A stretch of DNA of 64,000 bases from Casuarina equisetifolia (GCA_028551475.1 CM052359.1:1198001-1262000); one strand, 5' to 3'; shown: positions 23,440 to 35,551, numbered from the stretch's first letter. Notes: generated by a model not told the origin, from the letters alone. Program-made: numbers and translations.

Positions 23440-25830
23440 ACCTACCATGGTGGGTTTGCTTAATTATCAACATATTTACATTCATTTACATTTGGATGAA
23501 GATTTTGCAATGATGTGGTCTAAGGAAAATCTAATTTTTGAGAATAAAAGATATATGTTGCTTAGATGGACAACATACTACAATAAGAAAATTGATTCTA
23601 ATTTGGGGTGGTTTGGATGCAACTTCTAGGACTTTCTTCCTTGGCAAAGTCTTGTTTTCTTAAAGTTAATTGGTAATCGAATTGGTAGATTCTCAATAGT
23701 GGATGAAAGGGTTGATTGCAAAAACATCCTTTTGCCCCTCGTTTTTGTGTGGAAATGGATCTATCTGTTACATTACCTCAATATATCAATTAAGCAATAA
23801 GTACAAATAAAGATGAGTGGTATCAAATTTATTATGAATCTTATAAAGTTTATTGCACCTTTTGTCATCTTCAAGGCCTTGATTGCAATTCATGTAGAAG
23901 AAGGCAACACAGATCATAAACAAACACCACAAATAAGTCAAGGTTAAACATAGCAAAAATTCTAATAAGAACAAAGAAGTTGTGGCATTTGAGAATTAGA
24001 ATTTTCATACTAGTGTGGGACTATATTTGTTGGTAGAGATGAGAATCTAAATGGTGAAAACAGTAATTGTTACTCTGTTAGTCAAAATGCCTTTAAGGCT
24101 AGAGTAAAAATAATACAATAGAATAATGTAACAAAAAAAAAAAAGCAAATCTTTATTTAGGTGGATAAGGGTAAAATAGATTAATGAAGCAAATTAGGAT
24201 AGGGTAGAAAAGGAGGATGTGCCAAGTAGGGAGAAAACACAATTTCAAGTAATTCATTTAAGTTGTTGGACTCTATTTTTTCGGAAGGAAAATTGTAGGA
24301 ATTGGAAGGGTGCAAACCAATGGGCTAACATATGGGCAAGTGAAGATTTTGTCACCAAAGGACAAGTTTAGGATGTCAAGGTAATTACTAAGGATGTGGG
24401 GGATGATATAGCCAATAAGGATATAAAATCTATGCCTATTGACATGGTAGCTTAGGATGGGAAAGTGATAGAAAAGCAACTAGGAGAATTAGGCATTATA
24501 GTAAAGAATGTTGCAATAGAGGATATAGAGCCAATACAAGAGAGCTATGGAAAGTCAACTTTTATTATGCAAATGGAAGAAAGTAAGGTATGTACTAGCT
24601 ATAAAGGTATGTACAAGCTATAACTCAAAGCAATTAAATATTGCCTAACAAGATGGAAAGAAAGGGGAGGCCTATAAGGAGAAAAAAAAAAAAGAAGGGC
24701 CATTTGTATTCAAGAAGAGCAATTGAAGAATTTAACAACTTTATTGTACTTGTGAGGCTAGTAGATGTTGGATTTAAAGAAGAATCTTTCACACTGTGTA
24801 GCAATGAAATTAGAGGAAGAAGAACATGGTTGTGGTTAGATAACATCCTCTTGAATAAGAAAGCTATGCCACAATTTTCAGGTTTAGAAGTTTACTACTT
24901 ATTGTGAATGTATTTTGATAATTGTCCTCTCTTTATTTCAATGGAGAATCTAAGAAGAAGCAATAACTTCAAGTTTGCAAGACTTTTGGTTAAAAAGCAA
25001 ATCTTTTTGACTAATTTGGCTTATAAGTGGAAAATTTATAAAGGAAAGTGTCCATGGTAGGAACTACACGGGCATTTGAAACATATGAAAATGATATACA
25101 TGGATGAAATAAGAAAAACCAAGTTGAGAGAATAGAACAAATAACAATTTTAGAGTAGCAAATTGAGTTATTAGGTAAAGATATTTAGCAAGGGTGGTTG
25201 AAACAAAAAACACATAGAATACAAAGAAGCTTAAGATCAGTATGATAAATTGCTAAAAATACAAGAGAAAACTATATGGAACAAGCCTTATAATAAATGG
25301 TTGCAAAAAGAGGATAGAAACTTTGTTTATTTTCTTGCATGTATAAAAGAATGCAATACTTAGGCTACTTGGAATATTTAGCTGCCCAATGGTAGTTACT
25401 CATTAGATGTTGTTATAGTGGGGCTGATGGAAGTTCATTTATATTTCAAAACACTTATTGCCTTTAGTAGTTCATCACTCATATGCCCTTTTTAATTTTT
25501 GCTAGACCAAAGGGAACAAAGAGATATCCTATTTTTTGTTCCACAATGAGTCACCACTACATAGAATGAAATGATATCAGAGGTCCCCGTTGGGAAGAGG
25601 TGCTTATGGCAATCAAGAGATTGGATCCGGATGGTGCTCCATGGCTGAATGGGTTTATAGGTAATTTTTACCAAGCTGGTGTTAAGGTGATTAAAGAGGA
25701 TAATTGCTACAATTCAAGATTTTTTTAGGGGAATGCAATTGGAAGAAGATTTTTGGATGGATCCTTTTCTTTTGGGAAAGGAAATTTTATTAATAAATAG
25801 CACACAAAAATAAGAGCCCTCTTTTGATGG
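23440..25830 (+). mobile_element. L1-type LINE remnant
   Basis: Plus strand. At about 23480-23930 are motifs of the plant LINE ORF1 (a DUF4283-like RWT....VWMQL.GL pattern, then a knuckle-like YCTFCHLQGLDCNSC). At 24720-24905 is the C-terminal part of an endonuclease (FNNFI...LVDVGF.EESFT..RRTWLWLDNIL). A linker (KWLQKEDRNFVYF) is near 25300, and the start of reverse transcriptase (IKRLDPDGAPWLNGFIGNFY) is at about 25607-25668. In-frame stops interrupt it many times. The rest of RT and a poly(A) tail are not seen, so it is 3'-truncated or replaced. Confidence 0.75.
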
Positions 25831-26020
25831 CTATTGCTATTGGATTTGTGGTGTCATAGCTTACCATCATTAACCTGTAAACATTCCTATAGCAAATTCT
25901 CGTGCATGGAGGGGCATGCTCTTTCTACAGACTTATTTTAGTAAGAAAATAAATCAAAGTGATGATGTGAAGGCTCAAGGCGGGTTGCCTTCGCAAGCAT
26001 CATTTGACTTTACCAAGAAA

Positions 26021-26105
26021 TAGGTTGCTCACTAGTCATGACTGGCAACCCTCAGGATAACTCAGGCTATGAGACCTGCGTGCTAGCCAACTGCGCCACC
26101 AGCCC
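26021..26105 (-). tRNA. tRNA-Met-like pseudogene or SINE head
   Basis: On the minus strand from 26105 the sequence follows the 5' half of the plant elongator tRNA-Met: GGGCTGGTGGCGCAGTTGG with the A box, then the D arm, the anticodon loop CTCATA (anticodon CAT), and the ATCCTGAGG stretch. The T arm does not match: GGTTGC and GCAACC can pair, but the B box is lost and the 3' acceptor does not pair with GGGCTGG. It is therefore not a working tRNA. A tRNA-derived SINE would show a similar head, but I see no tail. Confidence 0.55.
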
Positions 26106-26107
26106 GG

Positions 26108-27568
26108 TGGCGTGTGTGGACTAAGTATTTTAGTTATTACTTCGGCCTATGAACTACTGGCTACCACCGCAGGCCCATAACTTAGAAGAGGAAGAAACCG
26201 TACAACGTTTCCTCTTACTTTCGATACCTCGCCGTCGCTCCCACTGTCTTTGTAAGGGTCCTCCGCAGCACATTAAGTTACATCTTTCCTCCTTTCTTCG
26301 GTGTTGGTCCTGAACTTGGCTACTTGTCTTGGCGTGGTTTTGCTAGATATCCATTGTGGATTGTCCGATAAATGTTTATTTTCCTCTGTGCTGTACTCTG
26401 TGTTTTACGCCCCTCTTGATGCGTTCTTGTTGTTGGAAGAAATCAAGCTTACTGGAAACGCGACAAATGCCTTTGATTGATGCAATTTTTGATCGGATTG
26501 GATGAAGGGTTTTTTCGGCCTCTGCCAACCGCATGCATCTGATTTTTGTGCTAGTTTTTAGTTGAGACGTACAAAGAGGGTGCTCATTGAAAATGTTTTA
26601 GGACTTCTATAATTAATGGCATTTGTTATCAGATATTAAGTCCAGCAAAAAACAGAATTCCTTTCGATTATCTAGGTTAAATAATTATATTGAAGTAGTT
26701 TTTAATCTCAAATTAACACAAATATTGGAGTTTCTTTGCCCAACACAAAACTTACATTTTCTCATTTTCATTTCTTGTTAAGTAGAAAGATACGGATATG
26801 TGCCTTTAATATCTGGTTTTGCTTGTAATTCCGCGCATTTTTTTTCCTTGGTCGTCCTTGCTTGAGCAGAACTTTGCTGTGTTTTGTGGTGCCTCTGCGA
26901 CCAAGTTCTTGCGTTCAAGGCAGAAAAAGTTTTGTTTTTGTCTCCCCGATCGTTGTTAAGAACACAAGAACAGTGAAAACACACACCCACCAGGCCAATA
27001 TTCACGCTAGGATATGTTAAGTTCATCAGGCCCACCAACATTTTGTAGTTGAAATTTCTAAGAAAAAGTTACTTCTTTGATGAGATTTTTCATTTGTACA
27101 AATTTAACATAAAATTTTAAAGATTCTTCCAAACTGAATACAAAATGTTCTCATCTTGTTTTGGCATTCCATCTGGTTCTTAGTGGTAATTCTCTCTAAA
27201 AAATTTCTTCAGTTATGAATTGTTGTCCTTTTTATCCTTTATGGAGTTGATGGATGGGTGGGATCACATGAAACTATAACAACACTATTCGTTTTACACT
27301 CCAAAAGCATTTCAAAGAGTATTATTTTGTCCATAGTCCCTTCCATTGCATTTGCACATGATCTTGAATTATGCAAATATAATAAAAAAGAAAAGAAAAT
27401 TAAAATCGTAGCTATATTGCTTTACAATTGGTATTTCCTAGAAGTTGAATCACATGCTTTTATGTTTCAACAGGTTGGAAATCTCATCCGAGCATACACA
27501 ACTTAGTACATCTTGCAATAGAAAGGGTTTTTCAACTTCAATAAAAGTTCCATCTTTTCAACATTCTC
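26108..27568 (+). promoter_or_regulatory. Upstream and probable 5' UTR region of the PPR gene
   Basis: A GC-richer stretch (26150-26560) resembles a leader exon. The AT-rich DNA after it ends in a good acceptor, TTTATGTTTCAACAG, at about 27474, fitting a long 5' UTR intron before the PPR start codon. The exact TSS and donor are not determined. Confidence 0.35.
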
Positions 27569-29890
27569 ATGATGTGGGTGAGCAGAAGTGCTGTTGGTAT
27601 TACTTCTACTTGTCTTCCACGGGAAAGGGCTACGACTGCTAATCCTAGAAACTCGCTTGCTTTTTCATTGAATTATTTTGTTGGCTCTTCTCACCATTAT
27701 CATACAAGGCTTCCATTCCATGTTCAAATTTGTCATTATTCTTGCAGTTATATTACTGCTTCCACTAACGCTACTTCTAGTGGCAGAGGAAATGTGGAAA
27801 ACCCAAAAAAGTTCTTGCAATCTTTGAGAGATAGATGCAAATCTGGAAGCTTAAGGAACCTTAATGATGCCTTAGGATTGTTTGATAGCATGCTTCACAT
27901 GCGTCCTTTGCCTTCTGTTGTGGATTTTTGTCAATTGCTGAGTGCAATTGCGAGAATGAAGCATCATGCCATTGTGATCTCTTTAATCAAACAAATGGAA
28001 TTGTTAGGAATTGCTCTCGATCTTTATATTTTAAATGTTTTGATTAATTGTTTTTGCCATACATTCCGGGTGGATTTTAGTTTCTCCATCTTAGCGAGAA
28101 TTCTAAAACTTGGTTTCGAGCTGGAGTGTGCAACTCTTAGTATTATTGTCAAGGGGCTCTGTATTCAAGGTAAAATTGGTGAAGCTATGAACTTAGTTGA
28201 TGAAATGACAAGTAAAGGAATTCAACCAAATTGTATCACTTACAATTCTTTGATTCAGGCCCTATGTAATTTCAAGCAATTGAAGGAGGCAGTTGAATTA
28301 TCTAACATGATGATAGAAAAAAGAATCATGCCAAATGTGCAAACATTCACCATATTGGTGAATGGTTTGGTAAAAGAAGGGAGGTTGGTGGAGGCAAAAG
28401 AAGTTGTTGATATGATGATTCATAAAGGTATATAGCCTAATGTGGTCACCTACACTTCTTTGATTCAAAGCTTATGCAATTTCAAACAATTGAAGGAGGC
28501 ACGTAATCTATTGAATGAGATGACACAGAGGAAAATCATGCCAGATTTGTGTACCTTCAATGTATTGGTTGATGCACTAGGAAAACAAGGAAAATTGATA
28601 GAGGCAAAAGAAGTTGTTGATATGATGATTCAGAAAGGTATGCAACCTAATGTGGTCACCTACACTTCTTTGATTCAAAGCTTGTGCAATTTCAAACAAT
28701 TGAAGGAGGCACGTAATCTATTGAATGAGATGACACAGAGGAAAATCATGCCAGATTTGTATACCTTCAACATATTGGTGGATGCACTAGGAAAACAAGG
28801 AAAATTGATAGAGGCAAAAGAAGTTGTTGATATGATGATTCAGAAAGGTATGCAGCCTAATGTGGTCACCTACACTTATTTGATTCATAGCTTATGCAAT
28901 TTCAAACAATTGAAGGAGGCATGTAATCTATTGAATGAGATGACACAGAGGAAAATCATGCCAAATTTGTATACCTTCAACATATTGGTGGATGCACTAG
29001 GAAAAGAAGGAAAATTGACAGAGGCAGAAGAAGTTTTTGATTTGATGATTCATAAAGGTATAGAGCATGATACTATGACTTACAATTCTTTGATTAATGG
29101 TTACTGTTTGCAGAATAAGATGGGTGAGGCTATCAAAGCATTGAACTCGATGGTCGGGAAGGGTTATACAGCAAGTGTAGTTAGTTACAATATATTGATC
29201 AATGGATATTGTAAAAATAAAAGACTCGATGAGGCAATAAGTCTCTTTTGTGAAATGCCCAACTATGGACAGATTCCTAATGTTGTCACATATAGTACTC
29301 TTATGGATGGGTTTTGCAGGGTTGGGAAACTTGAGAGGGCACTAGAGTTGCTCCATGAGATGGAATGTTGTGGCTTCCATCCAAATATTATAACTTATGG
29401 CATTTTGCTTGATGGCCTCTTTAAGAGTCTACAATTCAACGATGGAATGACACTATTTGAAGAGGTGGAGAAGAAGTTGGACATTAATATTATGATTTAC
29501 AACATCTTGATTGCAGGTACGTGTAATGCTAGGAAACTTCCAATTGCTAGAGAACTCTTTGACCTTCTTCCTGCGAAAGGTTTATCACCTAATGTTTGGA
29601 CTTACAACATAATGATCAAAGGGCTTTGTAAAGAGGGACAGCTAAATGAAGCGAGGGAGCTGCTTGAGAAAATGGACAAGAATGGTTGCTCCCCTGATAC
29701 AATCACATTCAACACAATTATGCAAGGGCTTTTGCAACATGATGAGATATCGTGGGCAATAAAATATCTCCAGATAATGGTTGACAAGGGTTTCTCAGCA
29801 AAGACGACCACCACTGCCATTTTCGTCAACTTGTTGTTGGCTGATAAGGTAGATAAGACGTTACAAGAATATATTTTGAAGTGTGGGTGA
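27569..29890 (+). pseudogene. RFL-type P-class PPR protein, one in-frame stop
   Basis: A 774-codon frame from ATG 27569 to TGA 29888, broken by one TAG at 28433-28435. It encodes an N-terminal region with a Ser/Arg-rich organelle-targeting look, then about 17 tandem 35-residue PPR motifs of the P class (VTYTSLIQSLCNFKQLKEA, TYNSLINGYC, VVSYNILINGYCKN). Such proteins bind organellar RNA, and the motif style matches restorer-of-fertility-like PPRs, usually mitochondrial. Three successive 210-bp units are nearly identical. The TAG sits at the start of this array, where later copies have CAA or CAG. Everything else is open, so it is a very young pseudogene, or the stop is a polymorphism, an assembly error, or the 482-codon downstream part is used. 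Confidence 0.9.
28231..29070 (+). repeat. 210-bp tandem repeats, each two PPR motifs
   Basis: Units 28441-28650, 28651-28860 and 28861-29070 are almost identical. An older, diverged unit precedes them at 28231-28440. The period is exactly 210 bp, or 70 codons, so frame and motif register are kept. This is the signature of recent unequal crossing over. Confidence 0.95.
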
Positions 29891-30672
29891 CAGAGTTTGA
29901 GTTCTTCAATGTACAATACTAGTTTCATGTTTGACAAGCTTTTTAGGAATAAACATATTTGTTACAAATTATTTGTGTTGCCATTCATATTTAAAATCTT
30001 TTCCCACAATTATTATCAACTTGTGCTATAAATAAAATATTTTTCTTAAATATTGATATAAGGGTTTCGTTGATGCAAAGATGTTGCAAAGTTGATGATT
30101 ATATATTGATATTGATTTTTTTTATGATTATATATTTATACATTTAAGGGTTTCTTAAATATTGATATTTTTCTTAAATTTCTTGATGATTATATGATTT
30201 TTAATATTAGAAAGTTGCTGATAATTTTCTACAAATAGTCCTAGTCCAAATTGTAGTGAAGTGCAATATCTTGTGTTTCATTGTCCACTAAGTCTGATTT
30301 AACTCATTGAATGAGATGTTTATTGATCTAATTCATTCTAAATAGTAATGCATTCCAATGAAGAAATTTTTACAGACTTTGCTTCGTGCTTCGTTGCTCC
30401 CAAGTGTGGTGTTTTGTTTCTTTATGCGAGGCGTGGGAGAGAATGCATAGGAGAAATCTCTCTTGACGTCTGATGTAATAAAACTATTTTGGTTAGGTTT
30501 GGTTTTGGGGGGACGGGGAGCTATGGCTTGGGATGGACATGGGTGCTCTGAGGTGATGGTAAAATATAGAATCCCCATCCCCTCTTAGCAGAACTTTCTC
30601 AACCCTTCCCTGCCGCTAAGCTCTACTTGGCTACATTCCCACGCTGCACGTGGTTTATTCTCTAGCTGGTCG
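29891..30672. other. PPR 3' region and intergenic DNA
   Basis: AT-rich 3' flank with short local repeats (TTCTTAAATATTGATAT-like, about 30040-30190). No gene. From 30360 the composition becomes more even, and this may be the leader of the small secreted peptide that follows. Confidence 0.5.
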
Positions 30673-30906
30673 ATGCTCTGCTATAGTTCTTACATGGTCA
30701 TCCTTTGCTTCTTCTTGTTGGCGACTCGTCCAGCCTCGTGCAGTGGAAATGCCACGTTGTTAATTGACCATTTTCTCATCCCGCATCAATTAGCAGCTAA
30801 AAATGCTAACCCAATTGATAGTGGGAATATTAATGGCCATTTCTTTTCACAACCTCGTAGACCAAGAAACAAGGAGTGTGGTACTCCAGAGATAGTACTT
30901 AGTTAG
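30673..30906 (+). CDS. Predicted small secreted peptide precursor
   Basis: A 77-residue frame from ATG 30673 to TAG 30904. The first ~24 residues form a classic signal peptide: a hydrophobic core MVILCFFLLA, then a small-residue cleavage context PASCS. The mature part is about 53 residues, hydrophilic, with a basic stretch QPRRPRNKE and a single Cys near the C terminus (ECGTPEIVLS). Plant peptide hormones are built this way, with the active part at the C terminus, but I recognise no CLE, IDA, CEP, RALF, PSK or RGF motif. No neighbour suggests its role. It could also be a chance frame or a fragment of a larger gene. Confidence 0.4.
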   Translation: MLCYSSYMVILCFFLLATRPASCSGNATLLIDHFLIPHQLAAKNANPIDSGNINGHFFSQPRRPRNKECGTPEIVLS

Positions 30907-31329
30907 CTGGCTCTTTCTTGTAGTTTTTGTCATTAACTTTAGATTGTTAAGACTTTTTGCAGCTGATCATGTGTTAATTTCTCTTAGTTAATGTATTGTT
31001 ACTTAGCCGGAAGACAATAAATAAATAAAGTAAAAATGAAAATTTTACATTCAGAAAAGATGCCAACTTTCAGTTTGTACCAAGGGTGAAAATATGAATT
31101 TTGGTTCATTTCTCGACAAATTTATTGTATTGATATTGAACATAAGTTCCAATATGATTTATTTAGCATATTAATAACAATCCTTGAGCCATGATCAATA
31201 AATATTTCATTCTTATGAATAATATAATACATTCCTATCTCCTAAGAATTCTCACGATGCAAAGCATGATCATCCATAAGGCATACAAACAATTCAAATC
31301 TAAAAAATTGTAATCACTTATTATGCAAG
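30907..31329. other. Intergenic, AT-rich
   Basis: 3' flank of the small peptide and of the convergent UGT relic. No feature seen. Confidence 0.5.
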
Positions 31330-33850
31330 ATACAACATGACATAGATGTGACATATCAGTAGCTTTTGTAGCTTTCTTCTTCCATTCTTGAGCCTTTTGC
31401 CTTATCGCCTTATCTCCTTATCCTTATCACCTTCCATTATTTCCTTGACAAGTTCTTCAATCTCATAATGTTTTACATCATGATTGACATCCATGCCAAT
31501 GCCCTAAATGGTAAAAGCATATCAACAATTTGTTTGTTGCTCAACAAAAAATGGCCTGCAAATGACAAGCACACCACCGCATACATTTTCTAGTGTAGAG
31601 TTCAACCCACAATGTGTTAGGAAAACACCCATAGACGAATATGCCAACACTTATTCTTGGTGCCACCAACTTGTGAGCAATCCCCTATCCTTAGTCTCCT
31701 TAAAAAACTCTTTAGGCAAAAGTGCAGAGTCTCCCATTACCACATCCAGCCTAACTATACACAATAATAGGTGCTTACTCTTTTCAAGCCCCCAAGCAAT
31801 CTCCTTCAAATGTTGTTCAAACATAATTGTGATGCTAACTTAGTTCACGTACACAATTAAGTTGGGTTTCCTTGTGTCAAGCCATTTGAGACATGTTGAG
31901 TCTTCTTTCCATAAGCTATAACTCAAAGACTTTGAGTTGGCCATTAGGCAAATGGCATTTTATGTTACTTAACTAGTTAATTCAATAGTGAGCTAGTAAA
32001 GACACCAACTGTAAGGACTAGAGTTTGACACCTTATGTGCATAAGTTAGGTGCAAGCATTGTAATATTAAAAGAGATTTTTTTTATTTTAAAAATGGCAC
32101 TCTAGCAAAGGAAGCATACCTATGTTGTAAAAACAAGGGAATATGTCTAAAATTGCCTCTAATACTTTAGATTCAAATTCATCATACGTGACGAAGATGA
32201 TTGCAAAAGAATTCAATTAGTTTCTTGTTTTTGATCCCAAAAAATCAGACATGATATCATTGGTATCAATGGTTCTAATGAAGGTAGGGAAGTCCTAAAG
32301 TTAAATATTTCTCATGCTTGGGAACCTAAGTGATTGCGGTGTTGAGTGTGCCATCATCTTTGAAGGTTTCATCTATAACATGTAATATATGAATTATGTC
32401 TAGGAAACATTGCCAAATCCATTGGATGTAGTGGGATTATTACAAACTAAACTTATGTTGATATAGGAGAATACCATGCCCCAATGTTTCATAATTTCAA
32501 ACAAATTTTTATGCCAATTTCCGCTATTAGTTCAGCTAGTGAATAATCATAGGTTGAGGAAAAGAATAAATATAGCATTAATAATGTCATTCGTCATTCT
32601 CAATTCATATTGATAGATGAACAATAATGTACAACATTGATTACTATATTTTACATTTTCAACCTAGAATAGTTAGTTTTGTTTCTCTTCATTTTATTTT
32701 AGTTGTAACTATCATATTGCTTTGTTCATTTTGCTTTTATATAGTTTCCATCTCAGTCTATTTCATAACTTGTCTTTTGTCAATTATCATCATTAGTAGA
32801 GAATGAAGCCAAATGCCATATAATAGAGATATTAAATTAATTCTTACAACATACCTACCACTTTAACAATTAATAACGGATAATGAGGATTATTTAGTCA
32901 TAAAAAAATGATTTACTAAAAATATGTGTTTGGCATTTTTTTTCCTCTCTCTTAAGAAGGATTAAAAAACTAATTATTATTGTTTCTTTTAAACAATATA
33001 ATCATATAAGTTTATATAAAAGTGGTGTACTTGATACCATCTTTTTTTAACTATAATTTCCTATAACTTTATGAATGCTCATGATAAATGCTTTACAAAA
33101 GCATCATTTTCTTTTAATTAATTGATATTAAACCGTTAATAATAAATACTTGAGCCATTAAATGCATTTTATTTAGTTTGGAACTTTGAGATATCTAAAG
33201 GTGTGATATAACATTAAAAAAAATCGTGAATTTGAATCTCATTTGGTAGTCAATATACGTAAAAAGAAAAAAGAACAAATTAGAGATCAAAATTTAGAAT
33301 ATTTCAAGCAGACTAAAAATGAGAAATTATGGACATGGTGAAGCACATAGATGAAAAAGAGAGAAAACTGACCCATGTAGACAAAGAAAGATGGCAACCT
33401 AGAAAAGAAAAACATACCTTTGAATGGAATAATGCCTACTTTGACGAGTTCACTAAAGTCCAAATATGCCATGAAGCCACAAGCTAAAAGAGTCCAAAAG
33501 ACAACCTTCGGTATGCCTAATTCTTTTCCAACTCTACTAGCGAAACCTATATTTCCATTTGCAATTATGCAAGTAACTAGAGGCACTTCAAGCAATGTGC
33601 TAAGCTTAACCAATGGCTCTTTAAACGGAGCCAAGCAATTCTTTCTAATGGAATCACACAAGGCCGGAATACCTTAGGTTGCATCACAGCTGGGGATTGT
33701 TTCAAACCAGATATCCAGTAGGCATTTCACGTAGTTTGGTCCTTTGGACCTGATTAAGCGCCTTTGGTTGAACTCAGTGTTGACAAAGGTAGTGTGGAAG
33801 CCGCTTAAGTGTAGGAGTTTGGCTAATCACATCATGAGTGTCAAATGTTA
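31330..33850 (-). pseudogene. UGT85A-type UDP-glycosyltransferase pseudogene
   Basis: Working relatives are cytosolic enzymes that move glucose from UDP-glucose to small acceptors such as terpenoids, phenolics or cyanohydrins. Minus-strand parts follow UGT85A order. An N-terminal segment ([19 protein letters not shown], about 33.83-33.77 kb) is followed by CDSIRKNCLAPFKEPLVK and ELGIPKVVFWTLLACGFMAYL (33.66-33.43 kb). The intron falls after PFKG, where UGT85A genes have theirs. Exon 2 gives FESKVLEAIL (about 32.18 kb), the acceptor-side DVVMGDSALLP (about 31.74 kb) and the PSPG box ([17 protein letters not shown], about 31.60 kb). Exon 2 has several stops and frame changes, the catalytic N-terminal His region is lost, and the PSPG Trp is replaced by Leu in HCGLNS. 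It is a decayed copy. Confidence 0.88.
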
Positions 33851-34206
33851 GAAAATATGACCTCAGACAATGTTTTTTTATAGGATCATATCATCAACCA
33901 TGAACAAAATGAGTGGGATTCAAGAAATACCAAAAACGAGTTAGAAAACATACTAGATTTCTCCATTTCTTGAGCTATAAGTTAGTACAAAATCTTCCAA
34001 TCTTTTCTCTCCTAACTTAGGCTCAATGAGGTAGCCAAAACCGTTGCAAATGAAAGGAGAAACTGAATGGATAATGGACACAATGAACTCTCTTTCTCAC
34101 TTGAATAGTAAGATTGGTATGCCTTTTCGTCATGTGTTGTAAAAAGGTGTGTGTTCTTTATTTTAACGGGAAAGAGAGAGAGGGGAAGGGTGATGTGGCA
34201 AAAAGG
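33851..34206. other. Upstream flank of UGT relic
   Basis: Remnant of the UGT85A 5' end and flank. No open frame. It ends at the edge of the HIPP segmental duplication. Confidence 0.45.
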
Positions 34207-35551
34207 GTGTGAAACTTGAGATACATGTTAAGATTGAAAGGTTAAGAAATATTTAACTTAATTAGGAATAAGTGTTGGTTAAAATTTCTTAATCTCATAT
34301 TTGATACCTAAATTTAAAAATATTTTAAAGAGGTTGTAAAGAAAGTTTGGATAATATTAGACAACTTACATTATTCTTCAAATATTTTTTCATAATTAAT
34401 ATGATTATAGACTTCATTGCGAAATAAGTTATCTTGTTATGTTAAGAAAACTTTTTTTCATTTACTTTTTCTTATAATCAACTTATAAAATAAAATATAG
34501 GATATAAGACAATCCATCCTTCTGAAAACTTACCACGTCATGCTACTACTTCCCATTTGTTCCTTAAAACGTTGAAACGACGTACGCTGCAAGTTGGATC
34601 CCAACAATCTCTTTTCATAAACTTAAAACTACAATCACAATACTATCCATAGTGCCAACGTTGGCTTACTATATTCATTGGCCATGCATAGTATTCTTAT
34701 AAGAATGGATGGTTGGGCCATTCAATTCTTGACACAGAGCAGCATTCATGACAGAATCTGTTAAATCCTTTAGCTTTTCTTGATCCCGATGGCAACCAAG
34801 TTTCGAGTGTTTATCCTATTGGAGTGAGGTCCATTTCGTAAACCCAAAGTTGTTCAAAACACGTGGCAGCACATCATGGTAGTTCCCAGAATGTTCCAGC
34901 TGACTCCAATAACAGTGTTATTCCCCTGTCCTCTGCATATCTAAAGACAGCAACATAAATCCTTGAATCAGTCTTGTCTCGGTGGAACAATTAGGTTAAA
35001 GGGTATGGTTGTCATTACAATCAGGGGTCTTTATGTAATTGTGGAACTAGGAAATATCTTCTAGATGTAGTGGATTTCCTAGTAGTGTTGGATTAGGATT
35101 CTTATCCTTATGTGGAAGTAGGTTTTCCTAGTAGTATTCAATTAGGATTCCTTTAGGGTTTCTCTATAAATAGGAGAAGTATAGAGAAACCTAGGGGGCG
35201 AGTTGAGAGAGTCCCCATGGGGGGCTAATTGTTGAAGAGGGCCCCTCTCATGGATTCTAGTTGATGAGAGAATCCATGAGATACCTATTTGAGAAGAGGG
35301 AATGTATGAGAAAATCTAATGAGAAGAGATTACAGGGAACGTAGGACATTATGATGTTCCGAACCTCTTAAATATGTTGTGTTTGGGTGTATGCGTTCTT
35401 ATATTTGTGTGTTCGATCTCTTTGTGGTTGATGCGACTTTGTTGAATTCTCCCAACAAACAGAACTATCTCGTCTTTATTAAACGACTACGACGGTCCTC
35501 TTCTGAAATCTTCCTTGAGTAAGCTTCAACAATCCTGAATTCGTCACTAAG
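34207..35551 (+). promoter_or_regulatory. HIPP promoter region, segmental duplication copy 2
   Basis: Paralogous to 20826-21702, uninterrupted except for a solo LTR at 34983-35457. After the LTR, the 94 bp before the ATG again match copy 1. The HIPP promoter therefore consists of a short proximal native piece, then the LTR, then the distal native piece. Confidence 0.8.
34983..35457 (+). mobile_element. Solo copia-type LTR, 475 bp
   Basis: Exactly the segment missing from the paralogous copy at 20826-21702. It begins TGGAAC and ends CCCAACA. It has a TATA box CTATAAATAGG (about 35163-35173) pointing toward the HIPP gene, with a leader-like region downstream. No internal domain is present, so it is a solo LTR or a single end. 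A clean 5-bp target duplication is not visible (CTCGG left, AACAG right). Confidence 0.82.

Noticed and set aside
28441-29070. CRISPR-like or satellite interpretation of the regular 210-bp repeats
   Set aside because: The repeats have no spacers and encode PPR motifs in frame; this is a protein repeat in a plant gene.
31508-31843. 111-codon plus-strand frame
   Set aside because: Antisense of the UGT85A PSPG region.
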